NCBI GenBank assembly: GCA_018052735.1
Contig: JAGPMT010000001.1
Location: forward strand, 1-64,000
From: Phycisphaerae bacterium
GTDB taxonomy: Bacteria > Planctomycetota > Phycisphaerae > Sedimentisphaerales > Anaerohalosphaeraceae
DNA: 64,000 nucleotides
Direction of reading: 5' to 3'
The notes under the pieces are model-generated. The model was not told where the DNA came from. It saw only the letters and a program-made list of their open reading frames with translations, and made no database searches. Below are positions 1 to 7,663 of the stretch, piece after piece. Numbering within the stretch: the stretch's first letter is position 1; each line of letters opens with the position of its first letter. Both the position numbers and the translations under genes were made by a program.

Positions 1-213
1 GGTATTCAGTTTTCAAACAGTCTCTCTATAATACCCGTCAACCTGCATAATTTGTCCGAAAATGGGCCGTCTGCAAGGGGGTACAATTTCGATAACTGCT
101 TGCATATAAGGGATTTAAGATTTTTACAGATTTTTGAAGATAGCAAGATAGTGCATGCAGAATTGGGACCATCTGGACAATATCTGTCGGGTTAGCAGTG
201 CTTATTTCTTTGG

Positions 214-239
214 GCAGAAGTCTTTATCCGGACTTCTGC
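214..239 (-). terminator. Possible hairpin terminator after nadD
   Basis: A perfect 9-bp stem, GCAGAAGTC and GACTTCTGC around an 8-nt loop, lies just past the nadD stop codon. No T-run follows it in the nadD direction, so it may be only a 3'-end hairpin. I see no gene in bases 1-254. Confidence 0.4.
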
Positions 240-254
240 ATATTTCCGGCGTTC

Positions 255-887
255 TCATTCAGACGGCTTATAGCCATAGAGGCGGTGCTGTTTGATATAG
301 TCTGCCACAGCCGGATGCAGGGCATCGGCGGGCATATGCCCGCAGGCCAGCTGCCGGCGGATGTCGGTGCTGCTGATGTGAATTTCGGGCGTGCGGATGA
401 GGTCGTTTTCCAGACGGCCAATCTGCTCATCGGTAAAGATGCCCGCAAACCGGCGGATGTTGGGCAATGGATATCCCCCCCGCAGCATCACGCAGATGCG
501 GCAGAGGTCCAGCAGGCGCCCGACTTGATGCCACTTGCCAAACTCTTCCAGCTGGTCGGCGCCCATCAGCCAATAGAGGGTTGCCTGCGGCCCTGCCTGC
601 TGCCGGAAGAAGCCAACCGCATCAATCGTGTAGCTGGGTTCGGGGCGGCGCAGCTCACAGTCACTGACATCCAAGCGGTTTGTTCCTTCAATGGCCAGCC
701 GAATCATCGCCAGACGATGACTGCCTTCGGCGGCTATCCGCCGCTTGTGCGGACTGCGCCGCGCGGGAATAAAAATCAGCCGCCCGGCGCCGAGCGTATG
801 CAATGCATGGGCAGCCACTTCGAGATGTCCGCGGTGTATCGGATCAAAGGAGCCCCCGAAGAGAATAATTTTTTCCTGCTGACTCAT
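255..887 (-). CDS. nadD: Nicotinate-nucleotide adenylyltransferase
   Basis: This enzyme transfers AMP from ATP to nicotinate mononucleotide to give deamido-NAD in cytosolic NAD synthesis. The N-terminus carries the nucleotidyltransferase signature GGSFDPIHRGHL (about residues 10-21), and the C-terminal part carries ISSTDIRRQL, the family's ISSTxIR motif. The length of about 210 residues is normal for NadD. I chose the ATG at 887 over one at 914, because AGGTG stands 8 bases before it and the protein then begins directly with the conserved beta strand. The gene stands alone, with a large noncoding stretch upstream. Assignment is firm. Confidence 0.95.
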   Translation of the reverse strand: MSQQEKIILFGGSFDPIHRGHLEVAAHALHTLGAGRLIFIPARRSPHKRRIAAEGSHRLAMIRLAIEGTNRLDVSDCELRRPEPSYTIDAVGFFRQQAGPQATLYWLMGADQLEEFGKWHQVGRLLDLCRICVMLRGGYPLPNIRRFAGIFTDEQIGRLENDLIRTPEIHISSTDIRRQLACGHMPADALHPAVADYIKQHRLYGYKPSE

Positions 888-1246
888 TGAAAGCGCACCT
901 GAAAAAACTGTCAAACTTGGATGGTTTCATTTTACCATGCAAGAAAATTTTCTGCAATTTTTCAATTTTTTTTGTTTTTGTCATCTTCTTGGGCGCAGCA
1001 GCGCTGCACTGGTTTCAACAGCGGCTGTCTGCGGGTGAGCAGACCGATCCGCCGGAGAGTGCATTTTTCAAGATATTCATATATTTAAAGCAAATGCCCC
1101 AACGGATGCAGAATTTGCAAAGGTGCATTGGCGGCAGCGGCGCGGCTGCATCGGCGGCGCGGAAGAAGCGGCGCTGTTTTTTTCGCGGCGGCAGCATCGG
1201 ACACAGGCCACTGCGCTGCGCAGAATCGTTTTTTTGTCAAGGAAGG
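888..1246. other. Intergenic stretch without a recognised gene
   Basis: This stretch between the divergent nadD and lysine-rich genes holds A/T runs, then a GC-rich section around 1110-1200 full of CGG/GCC. Open frames on both strands have no start signals and no recognisable protein features. I call nothing here. Confidence 0.5.
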
Positions 1247-1276
1247 TTGAACTTTTGGCCGATAATTGTGTATAAT
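1247..1276 (+). promoter_or_regulatory. Sigma-70 type promoter for the lysine-rich protein
   Basis: TTGAAC at 1247-1252 and a consensus TATAAT at 1271-1276 are separated by 18 bases. They lie 70 bases before the lysine-rich ORF, with nothing else downstream to serve. Confidence 0.75.
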
Positions 1277-1345
1277 AATGCTATGTGAAAAGTAAAAACG
1301 GATTACAACTCCTTAAAAACAGTCGAAAGGAGGTGACACAAAGCC

Positions 1346-1432
1346 ATGGCAAAGAAAGTAGCAAAGAAGGTAGCAAAGAAGGCGCCTGCTAAGAAAGCGG
1401 TAAAGAAAGCCACCAAAAAAGAAAGTCGCTAA
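1346..1432 (+). CDS. Lysine/alanine-rich histone-H1-like mini-protein
   Basis: A 28-residue reading frame made almost wholly of KK, VA, AP and K-A repeats (it begins MAKKVAKKVAKK). It resembles the C-terminal tail of bacterial histone-H1-like proteins and probably binds nucleic acid; that role is inference. Expression is well supported: consensus promoter at 1247-1276, an excellent Shine-Dalgarno (AAAGGAGGTG) 10 bases before the ATG, and a strong terminator at 1473-1517. The frame stops just after an A6 run at 1415-1420. With one A fewer, or a +1 shift, it would continue as TKKKVAKKK to a stop at 1440-1442, keeping the repeat. So either the base is a sequencing or real indel, or slippage yields two products. 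Confidence 0.75.
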   Translation: MAKKVAKKVAKKAPAKKAVKKATKKESR

Positions 1433-1472
1433 AAAGAAATAAGAGTGTGAGCAGCAGCTCCGCTCAAGCGGC

Positions 1473-1517
1473 AAAAGAAGAGCTTCTCATCCACCGGTGA
1501 AGCTCTTCTTTTTTTTT
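1473..1517 (+). terminator. Rho-independent terminator of the lysine-rich gene
   Basis: AAGAAGAGCTT and AAGCTCTTCTT form an 11-bp stem with a 14-base loop, followed by a run of T. It lies about 40 bases past the small ORF. Confidence 0.85.
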
Positions 1518-1536
1518 ATCCATACCGAACCACGCT

Positions 1537-2892
1537 TCAGTCCTTTTGAGTTTCGTCCTCTGTCAAGCGCCTGCTTCGGAGAAGATGATGGTAGTGCTGG
1601 GCAAACCGATGGGCTTCATCCCGGACATACTGAAGCAGCTTTCGCACCGGCGAATGCGCCGGCAGCCGAAGGGGTTCTGTGCGTCCGTGCAGATACACAA
1701 TCTCCTGCTTTTTGGCAAGGGAAGCCAGCTTGGGCAGCGGGGCATGCATCCGGCTGAACACCTCCTCGACGGCGTGCAGCTGGCCGATGCCGCCGTCAAT
1801 CAGCACCAGATCGGGCCACAATTCCTGCCCTGCCATCGCCTGCTTATAGCGGCGGGACACAATTTCCTGCAGGCAGGCATAATCGTCTATCCCCTTTACA
1901 GACCTGATTTTATATCTGCGATAGCCGTCCTTAAACGGTCTGCCGTCGATGAACTGCACCATCGCGCCGACCATCGCGCTGCCGGCTAAGTGGGCGATAT
2001 CAAATCCTTCGATAATCCGCACCGGCTGGCTGGATTCGAGCAGCGTCTGCAGTTTGACCAGTGCTTCGGACGGGTCGCCGGCAAACACTTCCGGCTGGAC
2101 ATTGCGGTCGAGACTGCCGCGCTTGTCGAGGGCTTCAATCAGGCGAATGCGGTCGCGGTACATGGCGGCCGTTTCAAAATCCAGTGCGGCGGCGGCATCG
2201 GTCATCCGCCGCTTCAGATCCGCCAGCGTCCGGCTGCGCTTGGAGCAGAGAAACCGTATCAAATCCCGAATCTGCGCGCGGTAGGCCTCTTTGGAAACGC
2301 GGTCGCCGCAGGGGGCTGTGCATTGACGGATGTTATACAGAATGCAGGGGCGGAAGAACCGGCGTTTGTCATCGCTGCTTCGGATGTCCAGCGTGCAGGT
2401 GCGGAACCGGTAAATCCGCTGAAGCACGCCGATGACCGCCCGCAGGTCGCCGGCGCTGGTAAAGGGACCCATCAGCAGACTGCGCTGGTCCTGCGGATTG
2501 CGGGTGATATACACCGCCGGATACTCCTGACGGGTGGTAATCTCCAGATAGGGAAAGGTCTTGGCATCTTTGAGGTCGGTGTTGTAGGGCGGATGAATAT
2601 CTTTAATCAGCCGGGCTTCCTGCAGAACGGCATCGACTTCACTTTCGGTCTGGAGATAATCCACCGCCGCCGTGCGGCTGATCATCTCGGCAATCCACGG
2701 GCCGCGGCTTTCGGCCAGATTGGCGCTGGGCTGAAAATAGCTTGCCACCCGGCTGCGGAGGTTGCGGGCCTTGCCGATGTAGAGCACTTTTTCCTGCGCA
2801 TCCTTCATAAAATACAGACCCGGACCGGTCGGAAAAGACCGGATTGCCGCCCGAATCTGCTCGATTGCCGCTTTGGATGCCTTTTTTGCCAT
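1537..2892 (-). CDS. uvrC: UvrC-type excinuclease subunit, short form
   Basis: UvrC makes the dual incisions around bulky DNA lesions in the UvrABC repair system. Visible parts in order: a GIY-YIG nuclease domain (GPGLYFMKD...VLYIGKARNLRSR, residues about 23-50), a Cys-bearing middle segment, a UVR motif near residues 215-240 for UvrB contact, and the RNase-H-like nuclease domain with GFDIAHLAG, LVLIDGGIGQL and RDEAHRFA. At 451 residues it stops just after that domain. The two helix-hairpin-helix motifs that end the usual protein of about 600 residues are absent, with no frameshift remnant downstream. Both nuclease centres look intact. No clear Shine-Dalgarno precedes the ATG. Confidence 0.9.
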   Translation of the reverse strand: MAKKASKAAIEQIRAAIRSFPTGPGLYFMKDAQEKVLYIGKARNLRSRVASYFQPSANLAESRGPWIAEMISRTAAVDYLQTESEVDAVLQEARLIKDIHPPYNTDLKDAKTFPYLEITTRQEYPAVYITRNPQDQRSLLMGPFTSAGDLRAVIGVLQRIYRFRTCTLDIRSSDDKRRFFRPCILYNIRQCTAPCGDRVSKEAYRAQIRDLIRFLCSKRSRTLADLKRRMTDAAAALDFETAAMYRDRIRLIEALDKRGSLDRNVQPEVFAGDPSEALVKLQTLLESSQPVRIIEGFDIAHLAGSAMVGAMVQFIDGRPFKDGYRRYKIRSVKGIDDYACLQEIVSRRYKQAMAGQELWPDLVLIDGGIGQLHAVEEVFSRMHAPLPKLASLAKKQEIVYLHGRTEPLRLPAHSPVRKLLQYVRDEAHRFAQHYHHLLRSRRLTEDETQKD

Positions 2893-3149
2893 AACGGTAT
2901 TGTACCGGATTTATCAGAAAAGGCAATTTGTGCGCCGCCGGAAGCCGCAATTGCCGGCCGGAAAAAAACCGCTGAGCAATGCTAAAAAGCAGGCGTGCCG
3001 CTGCCATACAGCACCTTGCGGATCCGGTTTTGTGCTTAGGAATTTCCCTTATTTTTCTTGCAAAATCAACAGCCGCATTGTAAGGTAAATAAAACATTGT
3101 TGACCGGTTCGTCGTGCTTTACAGAAGTTATTGCATACAAAGAAGTTAA

Positions 3150-3220
3150 TGGGGTATAGTGTAACGGTAGCACGACTGACTCTGGATCAGTTAGTCGGGG
3201 TTCGAATCCCTGTACCCCAG
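3150..3220 (+). tRNA. tRNA-Gln (anticodon CTG)
   Basis: The acceptor stem TGGGGTA pairs fully with TACCCCA, and the discriminator is G. The anticodon stem ACTGA/TCAGT encloses CTCTGGA with anticodon CTG, and the T-arm carries GGTTCGAATCC. U1-A72 and G73 are the expected glutamine identity features. The CCA end is not encoded. Only a weak upstream TTGACC (3100-3105) is visible as a promoter element. Confidence 0.95.
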
Positions 3221-3223
3221 TAT

Positions 3224-3262
3224 AAAAGCCCTTTGTTGAAGCGTCGGCAGAGGGCTTTTTTT
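3224..3262 (+). terminator. Rho-independent terminator after tRNA-Gln
   Basis: AAAAGCCCT and AGGGCTTTT form a 9-bp stem ending in seven T, only 4 bases past the tRNA and about 20 bases before the dus start codon. Confidence 0.85.
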
Positions 3263-3283
3263 ATGACAGGTACTTTTTGACAG

Positions 3284-4261
3284 ATGCTCACATTCGGTTC
3301 CATACAATTGGATATGCCGTTCATTCAGGCACCGTTGTCCGGCTATACCGACTACCCCATGCGGATTTTGGCCCGCCGGTTCGGCTGTCCGCTGACTTTT
3401 ACCGGCGTTATGCTGGACAAGATTGCCCTGCATCATAAGGCGCTTCGGAAGGCCAAATTTCAGCCGCAGGCCGATGAGCATCCGGTTGGCGCGCAGCTGC
3501 TGGGCGACGATCCGGAGGTTATTGCGCAGGCGGCCTGCAAATTCATCGAGGTCGGCTATGACCTGATTGACCTGAACTTTGCCTGCCCTGCCCCGAAGGT
3601 GCTGCGGCGGGCACGCGGGGGCTATCGGATGCAGCAGCCGGAGTTTATCCGCCAGACGTTTCGCCTGACACGTCAGCTGGTCAAGACCCCCGTGTTTATG
3701 AAGATACGCATCGGCTACGACAGCAGCGCCGCGTCGGAAGAGGACTTCTGGACGATCTGCCGCAACGCCGCAGAAGACGGTGTCGATATGCTGGCCATCC
3801 ACGGACGCACCGTCGTACAGAAATACAAGGGCAAAGCCAACTGGAGCCGCATCATCGAGGCCAAAAAGCGGTTTGGTCAGCTAACGATATTCGGCAGCGG
3901 GGATGTTCTGGACGCCGAAACGGCCGTCCAGCGGCTTGCCGAAAGTGGACTGGACGGTGTTATCATTGCCCGCGGGGCTGTCGGCAATCCGTGGATTTTT
4001 CAGGAAATCCGAGCCCTTTTCAGCGGTCAGCAGAAACCGCCAAGTCCTTCTCTGGCCGAGCAGGGGCAGATTATGCTTGAACACTTTGAGATGATTTGCC
4101 AAAGCCGTCCTGAGCGGAAAGCAGTTCCTTACTTTCGCAAATTTCTGGCCGGCTACTGCAGACGGCATCCCGAACGCAAAAAAGTCCTCCTTGCCCTGAT
4201 GGCCTGCAAGAGCCGGCAGGCCGTCATCGACACCATCCGGCAGCTGTACTGCCTGCACTGA
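3284..4261 (+). CDS. dus: tRNA-dihydrouridine synthase
   Basis: A flavoenzyme that reduces uridines in the tRNA D-loop. The TIM-barrel start reads MPFIQAPLSGYTDYPMR, the substrate loop DLNFACPAPKV contains the catalytic cysteine, and the FMN phosphate site is visible in IFGSGDVLDAE and GVIIARGAVGNPWIFQE. At 325 residues it has normal family length. The usual KKGGGS after the active site is replaced by RRARGGYRM, so it is somewhat divergent and I do not assign a subfamily (DusA/B/C). It lies directly after tRNA-Gln and its terminator, with no strong ribosome-binding site. Confidence 0.9.
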   Translation: MLTFGSIQLDMPFIQAPLSGYTDYPMRILARRFGCPLTFTGVMLDKIALHHKALRKAKFQPQADEHPVGAQLLGDDPEVIAQAACKFIEVGYDLIDLNFACPAPKVLRRARGGYRMQQPEFIRQTFRLTRQLVKTPVFMKIRIGYDSSAASEEDFWTICRNAAEDGVDMLAIHGRTVVQKYKGKANWSRIIEAKKRFGQLTIFGSGDVLDAETAVQRLAESGLDGVIIARGAVGNPWIFQEIRALFSGQQKPPSPSLAEQGQIMLEHFEMICQSRPERKAVPYFRKFLAGYCRRHPERKKVLLALMACKSRQAVIDTIRQLYCLH

Positions 4262-4408
4262 ATCGGTCCGGCCGGATGGGGGCTATCCGGCCGGCGGGGA
4301 AAAATAGGCGCGGCATTTTGCAATAATCTTTGACAAGCCGCAGGAGATTTCTTATAAATGAAGAAGTTAGAGGTATTTTGAGAGGGTTTTTTAAAACGGA
4401 GAACGCAG

Positions 4409-6604
4409 ATGGATACGGTTTCAATCCTGCCGGAAGACAGTATCGGCTATCATTTCATCCCCGCAGAATACATCCCTCAGGGCCAAGACGAATACAGCCG
4501 GCGCAATCAGCAGGTGGGAAAACCGCTGGACCAGTGGCGCCGCCTGCGGGCGCACGAAATCGAACTGCTGGTAAAAAACGGCAACACAGCCGACAAATGG
4601 GAAAACATCCTCGTTACCGACCCGTTTGACCCCAAGCGGATTACCAATACCGAATTTTTCGGTTTTGTGCGTCTGGGACGGGTGCGCAACATCGTACTGG
4701 AGCACCATGACCTGCAGGTTCCGGCCGGCATCACCAACAGCCGCATTGTCGCCTGCGATATCGGCGACGATGCCGCCATTCACAATGTTCGCTACATGGC
4801 CCATTACATCATCGGCGAACGCTGCATTCTGGTCAACATTGACGAAATGCACACGACCAATCATGCCAAATTCGGCAATGGTATTCTCAAAGAGGGCGAG
4901 GACGAAAAAGTCCGCGTCTGGCTGGATATTATGAACGAAACCGGCAGCCGCAAGGTCATGCCGTTTGACGGAATGATTGCCGCCGATGCGTATCTGTGGG
5001 CCAAATACCGCGACGATCTGCCGCTGCAGCAGAAACTCAAAGAAATCACCCAGAACAGTTTTGACAGCCGGCGGGGCTTTTACGGGATGGTGGGTGACCA
5101 GTGCGTCATTAAAAACTGCCGCATCATCAAAGATGTCAAAATCGGCGCCCACTGCTACATCAAAGGCGCCAACAAGCTCAAAAACCTGACCATCAACTCC
5201 GATGTCCACGAACCCACCCAAATCGGCGAAGGGGTGGAACTGGTCAACGGCATCATCGGCTACGGCTGCCATATCTTTTACGGTGTCAAGGCCGTCCGCT
5301 TCATCTTAGCCAACAATTCCAATCTGAAGTACGGCGCGCGGCTGATAAACTCCTTTTTGGGAGACAATTCCACAATCTCCTGCTGCGAGGTGCTCAATAA
5401 TCTGATTTTCCCCGCTCACGAGCAGCACCACAACAACTCGTTTCTGATTGCCTCTGTTGTGATGGGACAGAGCAACATGGCCGCCGGCGTGACGGTCGGG
5501 TCCAATCACAACAGCCGGGCCAACGACAACGAGATTCAGGCCGGCCGCGGCTTCTGGCCGGGACTGTGCACCAGCGTCAAGCACTCCTGCCGGTTTGCAT
5601 CCTTTGTGCTGCTGGCCAAGGCCGATTATCCGGCTGAACTGAATATCCCGCTGCCGTTTTGCCTGCTGAGCAACAATGCTTCCAAAGACCAGCTGGAGAT
5701 TATGCCGGCCTTCTGGTGGCTGTACAATATGTATGCCATGGCCCGCAATATGTGGAAATTTCAGAACCGCGACAAACGGCTCAGAAAAGTCCAAAATATC
5801 GAATTCGACTGTCTGGCTCCCGACACAGCCGAAGAAATCATTGCTGCCCGGCGGCTGCTGGAAATCTGGACGGCGCGGGCTCACCTGCGGCAGAGCGGCC
5901 GGAGCGAAAACGGCAGAAGCCCCGACCAGCTGGCGGCACTCGGACGCCAGCTGCTCAGCCGCAAAGAAAATCTTGAAGGGCTGGAAGTCCTCGGCGAAAA
6001 TATCGAAAAATCGCACCGCAAGGCAGTCATCACGAAGGTCTATGAGGGCTATCAGGCCTATGGTGATATGCTGCATTATTATGCGGTCAAAAATCTGCTG
6101 GGCTGGATGCAGTCCGGCGGCTCGCTTAACGACATGCGGAATGCACTGCAAGGCCCCTGCCGGCGGGTGTGGGTCAACCTCGGCGGGCAGCTGGTGCCGG
6201 ACGAGGATGTCCTGCAGCTTCGAAAAGACATTGCCGACGGCAAACTGAACAGCTGGGAGGCCATTCACAGCCGGTACAATGAACTCTGGCAGGCCTATCC
6301 GCTGGAAAAGCAGAAGCACGCCTACTATACCCTCTGCGGTCTGCTCGAAACGGATTGCCTGACGCCCGAGCAGTGGCAGGCCGCCCTCGATAAGGCCGCC
6401 CGGATTCAGGACTTTATCTGTGAACAGGTCTATCAGAGCCGCAAGAAGGACTTTGACAATCCCTTCCGGCAGGCGACCTATCGAAACCTCGATGAGATGA
6501 CCGCCGCCATCGGAACGGTTGAGAAGGATGCTTTTATCACGCAGGTTCGCGAAGAAACGCAGCGATTTAAGCAGATGATTGATGATGTAAAAAAGCGAGG
6601 TTGA
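4409..6604 (+). CDS. DUF4954 family protein with left-handed beta-helix
   Basis: A 731-residue cytosolic protein of the DUF4954 type known from Bacteroidetes, spirochaetes and planctomycetes. Residues about 80-400 show hexapeptide-like repeats (for example IGDDAAIHNV, IGERCILVN, IGAHCYIKGANKL, IGEGVELVNGIIGYG, YGARLINSFLGDNS). This suggests a left-handed beta helix as in sugar-nucleotide acyl- and nucleotidyltransferases. The C-terminal 300 residues are mostly helical and charged. The activity is not known to me. A GGAG sits before the ATG. It is followed 42 bases later by a SIS-domain isomerase, so a shared role in phosphosugar or amino-sugar metabolism is plausible. Confidence 0.8.
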   Translation: MDTVSILPEDSIGYHFIPAEYIPQGQDEYSRRNQQVGKPLDQWRRLRAHEIELLVKNGNTADKWENILVTDPFDPKRITNTEFFGFVRLGRVRNIVLEHHDLQVPAGITNSRIVACDIGDDAAIHNVRYMAHYIIGERCILVNIDEMHTTNHAKFGNGILKEGEDEKVRVWLDIMNETGSRKVMPFDGMIAADAYLWAKYRDDLPLQQKLKEITQNSFDSRRGFYGMVGDQCVIKNCRIIKDVKIGAHCYIKGANKLKNLTINSDVHEPTQIGEGVELVNGIIGYGCHIFYGVKAVRFILANNSNLKYGARLINSFLGDNSTISCCEVLNNLIFPAHEQHHNNSFLIASVVMGQSNMAAGVTVGSNHNSRANDNEIQAGRGFWPGLCTSVKHSCRFASFVLLAKADYPAELNIPLPFCLLSNNASKDQLEIMPAFWWLYNMYAMARNMWKFQNRDKRLRKVQNIEFDCLAPDTAEEIIAARRLLEIWTARAHLRQSGRSENGRSPDQLAALGRQLLSRKENLEGLEVLGENIEKSHRKAVITKVYEGYQAYGDMLHYYAVKNLLGWMQSGGSLNDMRNALQGPCRRVWVNLGGQLVPDEDVLQLRKDIADGKLNSWEAIHSRYNELWQAYPLEKQKHAYYTLCGLLETDCLTPEQWQAALDKAARIQDFICEQVYQSRKKDFDNPFRQATYRNLDEMTAAIGTVEKDAFITQVREETQRFKQMIDDVKKRG

Positions 6605-6646
6605 TGTCGAGCTAAACGATAATCGGACATTCGAAAGGACAATCAG

Positions 6647-7663
6647 ATGAATCTAACGGATACTAAATATTCCCAGTATGCACTGGTCCGGGAAATGATG
6701 GACGCCGTCAATGTCGTCGGACGGTTCAATCCCTCGCAGACGAAAACTGTCGCTGCCAAAATTGCTTCCATCGGAAAGCTGTTTTTAACCGGCGAGGGCT
6801 CCAGCCGGATTTTTCCCGCCAAAAACGCCATCCGCAAATGCCTGCGGTGGGGACTACCTCTTCAGATATGCACCGACGGCTCCCGTCAGGCCGCCGAGTA
6901 CGACCTTTCCCAATTTGCGGTGTTCTGCGCGTCCAATTCCGGCCGGACAAAAGAAGTAGTTCTGCTTGCCAAGAAACTGGCTGCCGAGGGCAACGAAAAC
7001 CGCTTTGGTCTCAGTGCCAACGCCAACACGCTTTTGGAAGAGGCCTGCAGAGAAACATTCGTTCTAACCTGCGGCTGGGAACAGGCCGTCGCGGCAACCA
7101 AAAGCGTTATCGAGCAGGCGCTCTTTTATGAGTCCATTCTGTGGACCATTCGGGGGCAGGATATGACGGCCGCCTGCACGGCGCTGTCCCGGCAGGTCCA
7201 GACAGCCCTGACGCTGCCGATAGCCCAATCCGTCATCGCTGCGGCTGTTGAGGCGCCGACGATTTATTTTGCCGGCTACAATGACGGCGTTGCGGAGGAA
7301 CTAACGCTTAAAACCAACGAAATAACCCGCAACAAATCCGATTATCTGGAAGGCACCTATGCGGTGCACGGCATCGAAGAGGTCATGGATCCCAAGGATA
7401 TCGTGTTTGTGGTCGATCCGATTGAAGCGGAAATCGAGAAGTTTCAGGAGGTGCTGGTCAAGGGGGTCGGTCTGAAGGTGGTTGCCATTGCAACGCATCC
7501 GACGCCGTTTGAGACGATTCAGGTTCCCGATGCCGGTGAACTGACGCCGTATGTCTATCTCAGTGCCGGCTGGAATCTGCTGGTTGAAATCGGACTGGCG
7601 CTGGGCATCAATCTGGACAAGCCCACCCGTGCCCGCAAAGTCGGAAATGAACTTATTGTTTAA
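6647..7663 (+). CDS. SIS-domain phosphosugar isomerase-like protein
   Basis: Two sugar-isomerase (SIS) folds in tandem, as in AgaS and the isomerase half of glucosamine-6-phosphate synthase. Sugar-phosphate loop motifs are visible as LTGEGSSRIFPAKN (about residue 47), FCASNSGRTKEVV (about 90) and the second-half loop IYFAGYNDGVAEE (about 205). There is no glutaminase domain, so it would isomerise or deaminate a phosphosugar rather than use glutamine. AAAGGA lies 9 bases before the ATG. It probably shares a transcript with the DUF4954 gene. Its end overlaps the convergent permease gene by 4 bases. The exact substrate is unknown. Confidence 0.8.
   Translation: MNLTDTKYSQYALVREMMDAVNVVGRFNPSQTKTVAAKIASIGKLFLTGEGSSRIFPAKNAIRKCLRWGLPLQICTDGSRQAAEYDLSQFAVFCASNSGRTKEVVLLAKKLAAEGNENRFGLSANANTLLEEACRETFVLTCGWEQAVAATKSVIEQALFYESILWTIRGQDMTAACTALSRQVQTALTLPIAQSVIAAAVEAPTIYFAGYNDGVAEELTLKTNEITRNKSDYLEGTYAVHGIEEVMDPKDIVFVVDPIEAEIEKFQEVLVKGVGLKVVAIATHPTPFETIQVPDAGELTPYVYLSAGWNLLVEIGLALGINLDKPTRARKVGNELIV

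Noticed and set aside
198-890. Long open frame on the plus strand opposite nadD
   Set aside because: It lies antisense to the clear nadD gene, and its protein has no recognisable features.
1415-1421. AAAAAAG as a canonical -1 frameshift heptamer
   Set aside because: The phase is AAA AAA G, not A AAA AAG, and the -1 frame does not continue the lysine repeat; the +1 frame does.
1990-2985. 331-codon frame opposite uvrC
   Set aside because: Antisense shadow of a GC-rich coding region; uvrC motifs settle the strand.
4421-6319. Two long minus-strand frames opposite the DUF4954 gene
   Set aside because: The plus-strand protein has clear hexapeptide repeats and a ribosome-binding site; the shadows have biased composition only.
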